A DNA stretch of 64,000 bases from CAYONP01 sp964405335 (GCA_964405335.1 CAYONP010000008.1:1-64000); one strand, 5' to 3'; positions 9,533 through 18,668 are shown, counted from the stretch's first letter. Program-made: numbers and translations. Notes: generated by a model not told the origin, from the sequence alone.

Positions 9533-11530
9533 ATGACCGCCGAATGGCTGCTGCTCACCGGCCTGGCCGCCGCCGGACCGGCGCCGACGGGACTGCTCGT
9601 CGAGCTGCTTGCCCGGCCCGAACTGACGGTCATCCCCACCGCCCAGCCGACCCTCGGCTGGATCGTCGCGTCCGACGGCACCGACCAGCGCCAGACCGCC
9701 TACCAGGTGCGGGTCGCCTCGAGCGAGGAACGGCTGGTGGGCGGCGACGGCGACCTGTGGGACTCGGGTCGCGTCGAGAGCAGCCAGTCGATCAACCTGC
9801 CTTACGGCGGCGCGCCGCTGACGGCCGGGCAGCGCTGCTGGTGGCAGGTCCGCTGCTGGGACCAGAACGACCGCCTGAGCGCCTGGTCGGCCCCGCAGCG
9901 GCTCACCATCGCCGACCTGCTGCCCGACTACGTCACCGCGCGCTATCCGCTCCAGACCAGGCCCCGCCCGCCGGCGCGGATCATCGTGCTGGCGCCGGGG
10001 CACTGGTTCGTCGATTTCGGCCGGGCGATGTTCGGCTGGCTCGAACTCGAAGGCGACTACGGCGCCGGCGAGGTGACCGTGCACCTCGGCGAAAAGCTCG
10101 ACGGCGAGCGGATCGACCGCCGGCCGCCCGGCAGCGTGCGCTACGCCCAGTCGACCATCACCACGACGCCCGGCCGGCGCGTCTACCGCGCCGAGACGCC
10201 GGCCGACGCGCGCAACACCAGCGGCGCGGCGGTCCGCCTGCCCGCCGAGCTGGGTGTGGTGCTGCCGTTCCGCTATGCCGAGGTCGAGGGCGTCGCCGAG
10301 CTGACCGCGGCGATGGTCCGGCAGGTCGCCGTCCACTACCCGTTCGACCGCGAGGCGGCCGAGTTCCGCTGCTCCGACGAGACGATCAATGCGCTCTGGG
10401 AGCTGTGTCGCGACAGCATCGAGGCGACCAGCTTCGCCGGCGTCTACGTCGACGGCGACCGGGAACGGATCCCGTACGAGGGCGACGCCTACCTCAATCA
10501 GCTCAGTCACTACGCGGTCGACCGCGAGTTCAGCCTCGCCCGGCACAGCCACGAGTATCTGCTCGAGCACCCGACCTGGCCGACGGAGTGGAAGTTCCAC
10601 AGCATCCTGCTCGCCTGGGCCGACTACCAGCAGACCGGCGACGCCCGCTCGCTCGTGCGGAATTACGACGCACTGGTGGGCAAGCTGCTGCGCGAGCAGG
10701 TCCGCGACGACGGGCTGCTCGACACGCGCGAGCTGCGCGATCTCGTCGACTGGCCCGCCGGCGAGCGCGACGACTACGACTTCCGGCCGGTCAACACGGT
10801 GGTCAACGCGTTCAGTGCCCACTGCCTGGCGCTGATGGCCGAGATCGCTCAGGTCACCGGCCACGATGCCGACGCGGCGACCTGGCGCGACGAGGCGGCG
10901 CGCGTGGCCGCGGCGATCGAGTCGACGCTGCGCGACCCGGCCACCGGCTTCTACGTTGACGGCGAGGGCAGCGGACACTCGTCACTGCACGCCAACATGC
11001 TGCCGCTGGCCTTCGGGCTCACCCGCGAGCGGCGCGGGCCGGTGGCCGAGCACCTCCTCTCGCGCGGCGCCGCCTGCAGCGTCTACGGCGCGCAGTACCT
11101 GCTCGAGGCGCTCTATGCCGCGGGTGAGCCGCAGGCGGCGCTTGAGCTGATGCGCTCGGACGGCGAGCGGAGCTGGGTCAACATGCTGCGGCAGGGGGCG
11201 ACCATCACCTGGGAGGCGTGGGACCAGCGGTTCAAGCCGAACCAGGACTGGAACCACGCCTGGGGCACCGCGCCGGGCAATGTCATCGCCCGCTGCCTGG
11301 TCGGCCTGCGGCCGCTCGAGGCGGGCTACGGTCGGATGCGGATCGCCCCGGCGCCCGGCGACCTGGCCTGGTTCGAGGCCCGTCTGCCGACCATTCGCGG
11401 GCCGGTGACGGTGAGCTACCGCCGCGGCGAGCGGCTCGAGGTCGACCTGCCGGGCAACACCAGCGGCGTGGTCGAGTGCTTCGGCCGGCGGGTCGAGGTC
11501 GGCTCGGGCCGGCACGTGATCATGCCGTGA
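9533..11530 (+). CDS. GH78 family alpha-L-rhamnosidase, compact form
   Basis: A 665-residue protein from ATG 9533 (GGAG seven bases upstream). Residues 30-130 form the fibronectin-like N-domain of GH78 (QTAYQVRVASS, DLWDSGRV, WWQVRCWDQ). The (alpha/alpha)6 catalytic barrel contains DGDRERIPYEGDA, equivalent to the family's RDER acid motif, and later TITWEAWD with WNHAWG, which should hold the base glutamate and a substrate-contact histidine. It is shorter than many GH78 enzymes (about 900 residues), lacking extra carbohydrate-binding domains. A weak N-terminal hydrophobic stretch may be a signal peptide. Likely removes rhamnose from plant or microbial glycans. Confidence 0.85.
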   Translation: MTAEWLLLTGLAAAGPAPTGLLVELLARPELTVIPTAQPTLGWIVASDGTDQRQTAYQVRVASSEERLVGGDGDLWDSGRVESSQSINLPYGGAPLTAGQRCWWQVRCWDQNDRLSAWSAPQRLTIADLLPDYVTARYPLQTRPRPPARIIVLAPGHWFVDFGRAMFGWLELEGDYGAGEVTVHLGEKLDGERIDRRPPGSVRYAQSTITTTPGRRVYRAETPADARNTSGAAVRLPAELGVVLPFRYAEVEGVAELTAAMVRQVAVHYPFDREAAEFRCSDETINALWELCRDSIEATSFAGVYVDGDRERIPYEGDAYLNQLSHYAVDREFSLARHSHEYLLEHPTWPTEWKFHSILLAWADYQQTGDARSLVRNYDALVGKLLREQVRDDGLLDTRELRDLVDWPAGERDDYDFRPVNTVVNAFSAHCLALMAEIAQVTGHDADAATWRDEAARVAAAIESTLRDPATGFYVDGEGSGHSSLHANMLPLAFGLTRERRGPVAEHLLSRGAACSVYGAQYLLEALYAAGEPQAALELMRSDGERSWVNMLRQGATITWEAWDQRFKPNQDWNHAWGTAPGNVIARCLVGLRPLEAGYGRMRIAPAPGDLAWFEARLPTIRGPVTVSYRRGERLEVDLPGNTSGVVECFGRRVEVGSGRHVIMP

Positions 11531-11572
11531 CGGTAACGGCGCGGCGTCAATTCGAGTGGCGCGACGACGGAT

Positions 11573-11722
11573 GTAGGGGCGCATGGCAATGCGCCCGTTC
11601 GTCGCACGCGTCGGCCAGCCCAGAGCACATGCCGCGACGACGGCTGTAGGGGCGCATGGCAAAGCGCCCGCAATCACGGCCGCGCGCGAGGGTCAATCGG
11701 CGCATTGCGATGCGCCGCTACG
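11573..11722. repeat. REP-like cluster, GTAGGGGCGCA hairpin family
   Basis: Three related hairpin units lie between the convergent GH78 and HtrA genes. Two are direct copies starting GTAGGGGCGCATGGCAA at 11573 and 11646. The third is inverted, GGCGCATTGCGATGCGCCGC at 11699-11718, ending in CTACG. Each unit folds on its own (GGGGCGCA / TGCGCCC), and the second and third face each other as in a REPIN. No transposase is present nearby. Confidence 0.7.
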
Positions 11723-11751
11723 ACCGTCGCATCTGGTCGCCCACGCCGGTT

Positions 11752-13320
11752 CTACCGCGGCTGCGCCGCGAGCTCGACCTTCACCGTCCGCGGCTTGCCG
11801 TCGCGCAGGATGCCCAGGCTCACCTGGTCGCCCGGCTGGTGCTCGCCGATCTGTTCGACCAGGTCGTCGAGACCGGTGACCGGGTGGCTGTCGACGGCGA
11901 CGATGACGTCACCGCCGCGGCCCTCGGCGCCGCGCAGCCCGGCGGCGGCCGCCGGGCTGTCCTCGCTTACCTCGGCCACCAGCACGCCCTGCTGCCCGGC
12001 GTCGAGGCCGAGCGACTCACGCATCGCCGGCTCGACGTCGCGGCCCTGGATGCCGAGCCAGGCAGCCTCGTCGGGCCGCGCCGCCGGGCCGGGCTGGCGC
12101 AGCGAGACCGGTTGTGGCTGATCCCGCTTCGGCCGCGGCTCAAGGGTCAGGTCGATGGTCTGTTCCTTGCCGTCGCGCAGCACGGTCAGCTTGATCGTGT
12201 CGCCAACTTCGGTCGAGCGGGCGAGATAGGTGACGATGTCGTCGAACTCGCGGATATCGGTGTCGCCGATCTTAATCACCACGTCGCCGCCGACCTTGAT
12301 CGGGATGCCGTCGAACTCGACCACTCGGCTGCCGCCCTGGATGCCCGCTTTGTCGGCCGGGCTGTCGGTCAGCACCTCGACCACCAGACCGCCACGCTGG
12401 CCGGCCTCAAGCTCCATCGCCTTGGCGATGTCGGGGTTCAGGTCGCCGCCGCTGAAACCGATCCACGGGTGCTCGAACCGGCCGTCGGTGATCAGCGCCG
12501 GAACCACCTTCTGGACAATCGCCGAGGGAATGGCGAAGCCGATCCCCGCCGACGCGCCGGCCGGTGAGATGATCGCCGAGGTCACGCCGATCACCTGGCC
12601 GTCGCGGTTGAGCAGCACGCCGCCCGAGTTGCCTGGGTTGATGCTCGCGTCGGTCTGGATCATGTCTGGGATGGAGTAGCTGCCCATCGGGTTGTTCAGG
12701 TCGACCGGCAGCAGCCGCCCGAGCGCGCTGACGAAGCCGACGGTCAACGTGCTCTGGAGCCCGAACGGGTTGCCGATGGCGACCGCCAGCTCGCCGACCT
12801 TGACCTGCGTGCTGTCACCCATGGCGACCGGCGCGGGCAGGCCCTCGGGGTCGATCTTGAGCACCGCCAGGTCGCTGTCGGGATCGGTGCCGACAATCTC
12901 GCCGTCGACCTCGCGGCCGTCGCTGAAGCTGACCTTGACCCGGCTGGCGCCGGCAATGACATGGTTGTTGGTGACGACATGGCCCTGCTCGTCATAGACA
13001 AAGCCCGAGCCGCTGCCATAGCTGAACTGCGGGCCGCCGGGGCCCTGCTCCGGCGCGCCGGGGAAGGGCATGCCGAAGGGCGAACGCGGCGCCTCGCCCG
13101 CCTGGCGCTCAGCGGTCACCTGGATGTTGACCACCGCGGGGTTGACCGTCTCATACAGCGCCTGCAAAGTGGTTTCGAGGTCGCCGATCCGGCCGGTCGC
13201 ACCGGCCATCGGTGCCGGTCGCACCTGCGCCGCCGCCTCCGGCTGGCCCTTCTCGCACGCGCCGGTCAACAGCCCCAGCGCCAGCGCGGCGCCCAGCGAG
13301 CCGATCCAACGGAGCTTCAT
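11752..13320 (-). CDS. degP-like: HtrA/Deg-family serine protease, lipoprotein, two PDZ domains
   Basis: The start is set at ATG 13320 (MKLRWIGSLG), preceded by AAAGGA at good spacing, giving 522 residues. The longer frame upstream has no function. Residues 1-22 form a lipoprotein signal ending LLTGAC. The trypsin-like domain shows the full triad: His120 in TNNHVIAG, Asp150 in DSDLAVLK and Ser232 in NPGNSGGVLL. Two PDZ domains follow, about 300-395 and 425-520. Family members degrade or refold damaged periplasmic proteins as oligomeric cages. A membrane-anchored envelope quality-control protease is the natural reading. Confidence 0.92.
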   Translation of the reverse strand: MKLRWIGSLGAALALGLLTGACEKGQPEAAAQVRPAPMAGATGRIGDLETTLQALYETVNPAVVNIQVTAERQAGEAPRSPFGMPFPGAPEQGPGGPQFSYGSGSGFVYDEQGHVVTNNHVIAGASRVKVSFSDGREVDGEIVGTDPDSDLAVLKIDPEGLPAPVAMGDSTQVKVGELAVAIGNPFGLQSTLTVGFVSALGRLLPVDLNNPMGSYSIPDMIQTDASINPGNSGGVLLNRDGQVIGVTSAIISPAGASAGIGFAIPSAIVQKVVPALITDGRFEHPWIGFSGGDLNPDIAKAMELEAGQRGGLVVEVLTDSPADKAGIQGGSRVVEFDGIPIKVGGDVVIKIGDTDIREFDDIVTYLARSTEVGDTIKLTVLRDGKEQTIDLTLEPRPKRDQPQPVSLRQPGPAARPDEAAWLGIQGRDVEPAMRESLGLDAGQQGVLVAEVSEDSPAAAAGLRGAEGRGGDVIVAVDSHPVTGLDDLVEQIGEHQPGDQVSLGILRDGKPRTVKVELAAQPR

Positions 13321-13426
13321 GTCCAGCAGTTCCTTTCCGCCGCGGCCACGCCGCGGCCTGTGGGTTGGTCCTGTCCCATCGCAGGGTGACCCGTGCCTGC
13401 CGGTCATTACGCCCACCCCATCACCC

Positions 13427-13511
13427 CGGGGTCAGGTCCCATGATCATGTGGATGGTAACGACATTGGCTTCTGAATATTACCAACAGTGCGGAATCGAG
13501 ACCTGACCCCG
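13427..13511. repeat. Inverted repeat with CGGGGTCAGGTC ends
   Basis: Perfect 12-base arms, CGGGGTCAGGTC at 13427-13438 and its complement at 13500-13511, enclose a 61-base AT-richer core. The element sits in the 308-base gap between HtrA (minus) and the barrel protein (plus). The GGGGTCAGGTC end resembles REP sequences mobilised by Y1 (RAYT) transposases in other genomes, and is related in style to the GGGGACGGACCC family at 34981, 39807 and 45315. The rest of the 13321-13628 gap shows only the ribosome site AGAGAGGA near 13614. Confidence 0.7.
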
Positions 13512-13628
13512 AGGGGTTGGGGCAAGAGGCTCTGGCCTGCCGGTTGTCGAATGAGCGTGGGCCGCGCGGCGCAGGTCGGCGGCCGGCCCGGTAGAGCCGG
13601 GTCACGCGCGCAAGAGAGGATACGCACC

Positions 13629-14537
13629 ATGCTCATCCGACCCATGGTCACGGCCGGACTGGCGCTCTGCCTCACGCTCGGCGGCGCGGCGGCCGAGGAC
13701 TACCATTTCCGTGCCGGCGGCGGCTTCACCTACACCGAGCGCAGCGAGCCGGCCCTCGGCCTGTGGCTGAGCTACCACCGCGGCCAGTTGACCGAGTATC
13801 AGCCCAGCCTGATCCACCTCGGCACCTCGCGCGACGAGTTGGCCCAGGGCGCGACTGAGCGGGCCAGCTTCCTGCGCTGGCACCCGACTCTCGACTTCCG
13901 CACCGGCACCGACGACGTGATGGGTGCGTGGCTGTTCGACCTCCACGCCGACCTGGAGCTCATGCCCTGGAGCTACCCGGCCGGCGCCGGGCCGTCGGGC
14001 GCGCCCGACCTGGCCCGCTCGCGCCACACCTTCCCGTTCAGTCTCGGCGTCGAGGCCGACCGCAACTTCAACAGCCTCGGCATCGTCGGCCAGCTCGGCT
14101 GGCGGCCGGTCGCCGGCGCCGGGGTCGGCGATTACCGCGTCGGGGTCAACCCGATCCTCGAGTTCGGCGTGCAGGGCGGCTACAAGGTCGGCCTGCGCAC
14201 CCCGCCGCCGGCCGGTGCCCGGGGCGGCGATATCGACGAGAGCCTCGAGCCGCAGGAGAGCTTCATCGCCCGGCTGGTCGGCACCGTCGACGGGCAGTTC
14301 ATCCTTCGCCGGGGCAACCGGCCGATCACCTGGGACTACCGGTTCGAGGGCTACTGGGATATGGTCAACAGCGACCTCTACCACCGCCTGAGCACCGAGC
14401 TGCGCGTCCCCTTCGCCGCGCTGTCGAGCAACGAGGTGCTGTTCAGTTGGGACGTCTTCCGCTACGAGAACGGCAGCGGGCGGCCGAGCTTCAACGAAGG
14501 CCAGCAGATGACCACCGGCCTGTCGGCGGAGTTCTGA
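13629..14537 (+). CDS. Secreted beta-barrel-type outer membrane protein
   Basis: A 302-residue protein from ATG 13629, with AGAGAGGA about ten bases upstream. Residues 1-22 are a classical signal peptide (LALCLTLGGAAA, cut before ED). The mature part alternates hydrophobic and polar residues with many aromatic strand ends (FTYTER, LWLSYHRG, WDYRFEGYWD) and ends in a beta strand, TGLSAEF, with a terminal phenylalanine as in outer-membrane barrels. I do not recognise a named family. The 3' side runs into a damaged assembly stretch, but the stop at 14535-14537 lies before it. Confidence 0.7.
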   Translation: MLIRPMVTAGLALCLTLGGAAAEDYHFRAGGGFTYTERSEPALGLWLSYHRGQLTEYQPSLIHLGTSRDELAQGATERASFLRWHPTLDFRTGTDDVMGAWLFDLHADLELMPWSYPAGAGPSGAPDLARSRHTFPFSLGVEADRNFNSLGIVGQLGWRPVAGAGVGDYRVGVNPILEFGVQGGYKVGLRTPPPAGARGGDIDESLEPQESFIARLVGTVDGQFILRRGNRPITWDYRFEGYWDMVNSDLYHRLSTELRVPFAALSSNEVLFSWDVFRYENGSGRPSFNEGQQMTTGLSAEF

Positions 14538-14540
14538 CCG

Positions 14541-14771
14541 CGGAGGGCCGGGCGCCCCCCCCCTCGGCGCCCCGCCCCGGGAGCCCCCGGGCCCCAAAAC
14601 CGTTTGGGTTTTTTTTTTACCCCCCCACGCCCCCCGACAACACCACNNNNNNNNNNGGGGGGGGGGGCGCCCGGGGGGGGGGGGTGTGTGGCGGGGGGGG
14701 GGGGGGGGGGCGCGCCGGCGCCCCCCCCCCGGCCGCGTTAGCGCCGGCGCACAAAACGGTTGGGGTTTTTG
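14541..14771. other. Low-quality assembly junction with N run
   Basis: Between the convergent barrel and channel genes the sequence collapses into long C and G homopolymers around ten N bases (14647-14656). The text left of the gap, about 14590-14641 (CCCCAAAACCGTTTGGG, then a T run), is a degraded copy of 14745-14800 (GCACAAAACGGTTGGGG, then a T run, then CTCGCCCGAC). The two contig ends therefore appear to be the same DNA read with errors and joined around an artificial gap. The real spacer is probably short. No gene is expected here. Confidence 0.75.
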
Positions 14772-17636
14772 TTATTCCCCTCCCTCGCCCGACTTCACCT
14801 CCACCACCCGCTGCGGGAAGGGGATTTCGATGCCGTGCTCTCGAAACGCCGCGTCGATGGCGAAGAGCAGGTCGCTGCGCACGCTGAGCGACTTGTCCAC
14901 GTCGCGGATGATCAGTCGCAACTCGAAGTCGAGCGAGCTCTCGCCGAAGGCCATGAACAGCACCGTCGGCGAGCCGCTGTCGACCGCCGCCTCAGGGTGC
15001 GCGCGGCCGAGCTCCAGGAGCAGCTCGCGAACCAGCGCCGTGTCGGTGCCATAGGCCACGCCGACCGGCACCTCGACGCGGCCGACCGGCGAGTGGCGGG
15101 TCTTGTTGATCACGTGCTGCTGCAGCAGGTCGGCGTTGGGCACAATCACCTCGGCGCGGGTGAAGGTCTGGATTTCGGTCGAGCGGACGTTGAGCCGGCG
15201 GACATAGCCCTCGGTGGCGCCGACGACGATCCAGTCGCCGGTCTTGATCTGCCGCTCGAAGAGCAGGATCAGGCCCGAGACGAAGTTGTTGACGATGTTC
15301 TGCAACCCGAAGCCGATGCCGACCGACAGCGCGCCCATGACGACGGCCACATTGCGCAGCAGTTCGGGTCCGATCACTCGCACGGCCATCAGCACGGCGA
15401 CGGCGAAGAAGACGTAGTTGGCAATCGCCAGCGTGGCGTCGCGAGCGCCGCGGTCCATGCGGCTGTGTCGGGTCAGCGACTGGCTCAGCGCCTCGCGCGT
15501 CCAGGAGCGGAGGGTGAGCAGCAGGCCGAACAGCAGCAGGCCCTGGAGCAGCCGCCAGGGCACGACGGTCAGCCCGCCGATGGAAAACCCGTTGTTGAGC
15601 CAGGCGACGGCGGCGGTGTAACCGGCTTCGAGCAGCCAGATGCGGAGCAGGGCCAGGCCGCCGCCGACATAGACCAGAAGACCAGTGACGAAGCGCAGCG
15701 TGGGCAGGCCGGGGAACGGCTCGCTGGGCCGGATGCTGAGCGTCTCGCGGAGCCGCCGCGCCCAGGCATAGGTGCCCTGATCGATGCGGTCGAACAGCTC
15801 GCCGAGCAGCCGGCGCAGCGCGATATAGGCCAGCCAGGCGAGGAGGGTGAGGATGACGGCCTGCTGCAGGTAGCCGGCCAGCGCGCGGAAGCCGGCGGCC
15901 TCGGCCAGCAGCGCGACGGCGAGCAGCGTGAGGGCCAGCCAGCGGCTGGTGCGCCGGCCAGAGGTGAGCCGCGACTCGAGCCAGACCAGCCAGCCGGCGT
16001 CGAGGCTGAGGGCGACGAGGAACAGGAAGCGGACCAGATAGAGCTGCGGCTCGGCCAGGGCGAACTCGTCGGCGATGCGGATGATCAGCCAGTTGAGCAG
16101 GATCAGCAGCCCCAGCACCGAGAGCCCGCGGGCGAGGCGATACTCGAGCTCGGGCGGATACTGGTTAAGGCTCCGCGCCGGCTCGAACGGCGCCAGCACC
16201 GCGCGGATGCCGGTGCGCAGGACGATGAAGCCAAGCGCGAAGGCGGCGAAGTAGACCACGAAGGGTGGATGCTCGACCTGGCCGGCGAGCAGCGTTCCGC
16301 CAGCGGCCAGCACCCCGAAGCCGGCCAACCAGGGCGCATGAACGGCGGTCGACATGACCGCGCCGCGGAGCAGCTCCTGGGTGAAACTCTGGTCGCTCAG
16401 CGCCGCGGCCAGGGCGGTCAGCCGTCGGCCCGCGGCACGGCCGAGCCAGATGCCCAGGCCGACGGCGACGGCCAGGACCAGAAAGCTGCCCAGCCCGAGC
16501 TGGGCATAGCCGGTGCCCTCGGTGGTCAGCCGCTGGGCGAACTCGAGCCAGGGTCGCGGCTCGGTGAGGTTGGCCTCCAGCACCGCGGCGATGCTCGGCC
16601 CGAGCTCGACCAGCGCCCGCGCGGCGGTGGTCTTGAGCTTGGCCTGCACCCGCCCGAGGGCGGCGTCGGCGCGGCGCAGCGAGGCGTCATGCCGGGCGAG
16701 CGCGGCGTCGAGGCTGTCCAGCCGGGCGGTGAGTTCGGCGCGCTGGCTGCGCTGCGCGGCGGTATCGCCGGCGGCGTCGCCCAGGCTGTCGAGCTCGGCG
16801 CGCACACTCGCCCGTTCGGTTTCGGCGGCGGCGCGTCGGGCCCCGGCCTCGGCGCGGAGGCGGGCCAGCTCGCTCTGAATGCGGTTCAGGTCGGACAGCT
16901 CGAGCGCGCCGCGCAGCTCGTCGTCGTCGAGCTGGGTGATCAGCGCGTCGAGCCCGCCGCTGACTTCGAGGTCGGACAACTGGCTCTCGACCTCAGCGAT
17001 TGACGTGGCGGCCAGCGTCTCGGCGCTGTCGAGCAGGCTGAGCGCGGCGCGCAGGTGGCTGACGCGGTTGGTCCGCGCGGGATTGGCCTCGCGCTCGACC
17101 GCCTGCTCGGCCGCGGTCAGCTCGGCGCCGACGGCCTCGCGGTGCGGCGCGATGCGCGCCTGCCAGCGGCGCAGGTCGTCGAGGACCGCCGGCAGTTCGG
17201 CGGCGCGGCGCGACGGCGCGGCACGGCAGAAAGCCTCGAGCGCCTGGGCAAACCGTTTCTCGAACCGCGCGGCCAGCTCGTCGGCTCGGTCGAGCACCGG
17301 CGTGGCGGCGGCGAGTTGCTCGCCGAGCGCCTGGCGGCGGTCGAGCCACTCGGCCCGCTCCGGCTGGTCATCGGTCAGGTCGGCCAGTCGTCGCTGCACG
17401 GCGGTGAGCTCGTCGGTCGCGGCGCTCACGGCCTGGTCGAGCTCGCGGCGTGGCGCGTCGAGCTGCTCGGCCAGCGCCTCGACGGCGGCCAGGTCGAGCG
17501 CGACGTTGAGGTCGTCCAGCGGCTCGGCGAGCGCATTGACGGCCCGTTCGAGGCGCTCGGGCTCAAGGCTCGGGAGCTGTGCGGCGGCGACGCCGAGGAG
17601 GAGCGGCAGCGTGAGCAGGGCGGTGCGAGGCGGCAC
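14772..17636 (-). CDS. MscS/MscK-family mechanosensitive channel with long periplasmic domain
   Basis: The start is set at GTG 17636, with GGGAG seven bases upstream, which places a signal peptide (ALLTLPLLLGVAAAQ) at the N-terminus and gives 954 residues. Residues 25-390 are alanine/leucine-rich heptads, the coiled-coil periplasmic domain of large MscS homologues. About ten membrane helices follow from residue 410. The C-terminal 270 residues form the conserved MscS core: GIGFGLQNIVNNFVSG pore-lining helix, then KTGDWIVVG and the cytoplasmic vestibule. Such channels release solutes on hypo-osmotic shock. The 3' end is convergent with the barrel gene across the damaged junction. Confidence 0.9.
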   Translation of the reverse strand: MPPRTALLTLPLLLGVAAAQLPSLEPERLERAVNALAEPLDDLNVALDLAAVEALAEQLDAPRRELDQAVSAATDELTAVQRRLADLTDDQPERAEWLDRRQALGEQLAAATPVLDRADELAARFEKRFAQALEAFCRAAPSRRAAELPAVLDDLRRWQARIAPHREAVGAELTAAEQAVEREANPARTNRVSHLRAALSLLDSAETLAATSIAEVESQLSDLEVSGGLDALITQLDDDELRGALELSDLNRIQSELARLRAEAGARRAAAETERASVRAELDSLGDAAGDTAAQRSQRAELTARLDSLDAALARHDASLRRADAALGRVQAKLKTTAARALVELGPSIAAVLEANLTEPRPWLEFAQRLTTEGTGYAQLGLGSFLVLAVAVGLGIWLGRAAGRRLTALAAALSDQSFTQELLRGAVMSTAVHAPWLAGFGVLAAGGTLLAGQVEHPPFVVYFAAFALGFIVLRTGIRAVLAPFEPARSLNQYPPELEYRLARGLSVLGLLILLNWLIIRIADEFALAEPQLYLVRFLFLVALSLDAGWLVWLESRLTSGRRTSRWLALTLLAVALLAEAAGFRALAGYLQQAVILTLLAWLAYIALRRLLGELFDRIDQGTYAWARRLRETLSIRPSEPFPGLPTLRFVTGLLVYVGGGLALLRIWLLEAGYTAAVAWLNNGFSIGGLTVVPWRLLQGLLLFGLLLTLRSWTREALSQSLTRHSRMDRGARDATLAIANYVFFAVAVLMAVRVIGPELLRNVAVVMGALSVGIGFGLQNIVNNFVSGLILLFERQIKTGDWIVVGATEGYVRRLNVRSTEIQTFTRAEVIVPNADLLQQHVINKTRHSPVGRVEVPVGVAYGTDTALVRELLLELGRAHPEAAVDSGSPTVLFMAFGESSLDFELRLIIRDVDKSLSVRSDLLFAIDAAFREHGIEIPFPQRVVEVKSGEGGE

Positions 17637-17754
17637 GGTTCGGCTCCCTGCGGTTATGATAGCCCATCGGTCCGGCGCGCCACGCCGCCGGTGAACGTCG
17701 TTCAGATTCTGCACGGCGGCGGGCGAAAAGGGCGAAAATCGGCCTGTGAGCGGG

Positions 17755-17783
17755 TTGACACTCGGATCCGCGGGTGCTATAGT
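17755..17783 (+). promoter_or_regulatory. Sigma-70-type promoter for the HU gene
   Basis: A consensus -35 TTGACA at 17755-17760 is followed, after exactly 17 bases, by TATAGT at 17778-17783 with an extended TGC just before it. Transcription would start near 17790, leaving a leader of about 60 bases with the strong ribosome site AAGGGAGGT at 17834-17842. It is the clearest promoter in the window and suits a highly expressed nucleoid protein. Confidence 0.85.
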
Positions 17784-17848
17784 CCCGCGGCATCGGGCTG
17801 ACAGGCTGATGCGCGGGTGTCGGTCCGTAACAAAAGGGAGGTGCCTTC

Positions 17849-18136
17849 GTGGCCGAAGAAAGTGTCAGCAAGAAGGACCTGACCAGTGCCGTCGCTAAGT
17901 CGGTCGGCCTGAGCCAGGTGGAGACAGGCAAGGTGATCGACGCGCTGCTGGCCGAGATCACCGGCGCACTGAAGAGCGGCAAGCGGGTCCGGCTGATTGG
18001 CTTCGGGACCTTCGAGGTCCGCCATCGCGCCGCCCGCAAGGGCGTCAATCCGCAGACCAACAAGCCGATGAACATCCCCGCGAGCAAGTCGCCGGCGTTC
18101 AAGCCGGGCAAAGAGCTCAAGGACGCCGTCGGCTAG
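17849..18136 (+). CDS. hup: HU/IHF-family nucleoid DNA-binding protein
   Basis: A 95-residue protein from GTG 17849, with AAGGGAGGT at ideal spacing. It has the HU pattern throughout: SKKDLTSAVAKSVGLSQ helix, the KSGKRVRLIGFGTFEVRHRAAR beta region in two parts, and the arm with RKGVNPQTNKPMNIPASKSP, which inserts prolines into the minor groove. Length is standard. HU dimers bend and compact DNA and assist replication and recombination. A near-consensus promoter lies upstream, and a perfect hairpin follows the stop, so it is a single-gene unit. Confidence 0.96.
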   Translation: MAEESVSKKDLTSAVAKSVGLSQVETGKVIDALLAEITGALKSGKRVRLIGFGTFEVRHRAARKGVNPQTNKPMNIPASKSPAFKPGKELKDAVG

Positions 18137-18157
18137 GCCTCCGACGTTTCGACGCGC

Positions 18158-18192
18158 GAAGGCCGCCGGAGCCAGGGTCCCCGGCGGCCTTC
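18158..18192. terminator. Bidirectional hairpin between HU and a small minus-strand gene
   Basis: A perfect 12-base stem, GAAGGCCGCCGG at 18158-18169 and its complement at 18181-18192, with an 11-base loop, lies between the HU stop (18136) and the stop of the convergent small gene (18203). There is no long T run on either side, so termination efficiency is uncertain. Confidence 0.65.
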
Positions 18193-18202
18193 ACCGCGTG
18201 TC

Positions 18203-18394
18203 CTAGCTCTCCGACGCCACGGCGTCCGGCTCGGGCGCCGCTGCTGCGCGGGCCGTCTCGGCCAACGGCAACAACCAGTGCACCTCCGGCGCGTTCGCCT
18301 CGGGCGCATTCTCGGCGCTCAGCCAGACAGGCCAGTCGGTGACCATCACCGACCCACTATGAGTCGTCCGCTCCATCGCCACTTCGTACAACAT
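18203..18394 (-). CDS. Small protein of unknown function, 63 residues
   Basis: ATG 18394 has GTGGAG seven bases upstream, and a promoter-like pair lies about 150 bases further up (18552-18579). The product begins MLYEVAMERTTHSGSVM and is acidic towards the end, with a tryptophan-rich middle (TDWPVWLS, VHWLLPL). No signal peptide or membrane segment. The frame stays open further upstream, but with low-complexity arginine-rich residues, so the shorter start is preferred. I recognise no family; the good start signals and the shared terminator with HU are the main support. Confidence 0.45.
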   Translation of the reverse strand: MLYEVAMERTTHSGSVMVTDWPVWLSAENAPEANAPEVHWLLPLAETARAAAAPEPDAVASES

Positions 18395-18551
18395 CACCAC
18401 TCTCCACCGCCGGCGCTGCCGGGCGGACCCACTCGCCCCCGCGAGCAGACTTCCCGCTGTGCGGGCCCGCGCCATGCCCTACGGTGGACTGATCCGGCTC
18501 ATCACAACCTCTCCGCCAACCACGCCGGCAACGCCAGCCGACCTGAAGATC

Positions 18552-18579
18552 ATTCTAGAACGAGTCTCATATCGGTCAA
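18552..18579 (-). promoter_or_regulatory. Candidate promoter for the small gene at 18203-18394
   Basis: On the minus strand, TTGACC (18579-18574) is followed after 16 bases by TAGAAT (18557-18552). It lies in a pocket that is AT-rich compared with the surroundings. The transcript would have a leader of about 150 bases before ATG 18394; nothing recognisable was seen in that leader. Confidence 0.45.
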
Positions 18580-18668
18580 GGGTTCCAGGGAATCATGACG
18601 GGCGGGTTAACGGGGAGTTCGGGATGCGGCCGCGGAGGCGTTCAGGTTGTGCCTCAGAACGCCGACTC

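Noticed and set aside
13321..13416. Extended N-terminus of the HtrA-like protease
   Set aside because: The longer frame puts an arginine-rich stretch before a perfect lipoprotein signal; the ribosome site supports ATG 13320.
14760..17003. 747-residue plus-strand open frame opposite the MscS-type gene
   Set aside because: Glutamine/glycine-rich shadow with no domain; the minus strand encodes an obvious MscS channel.
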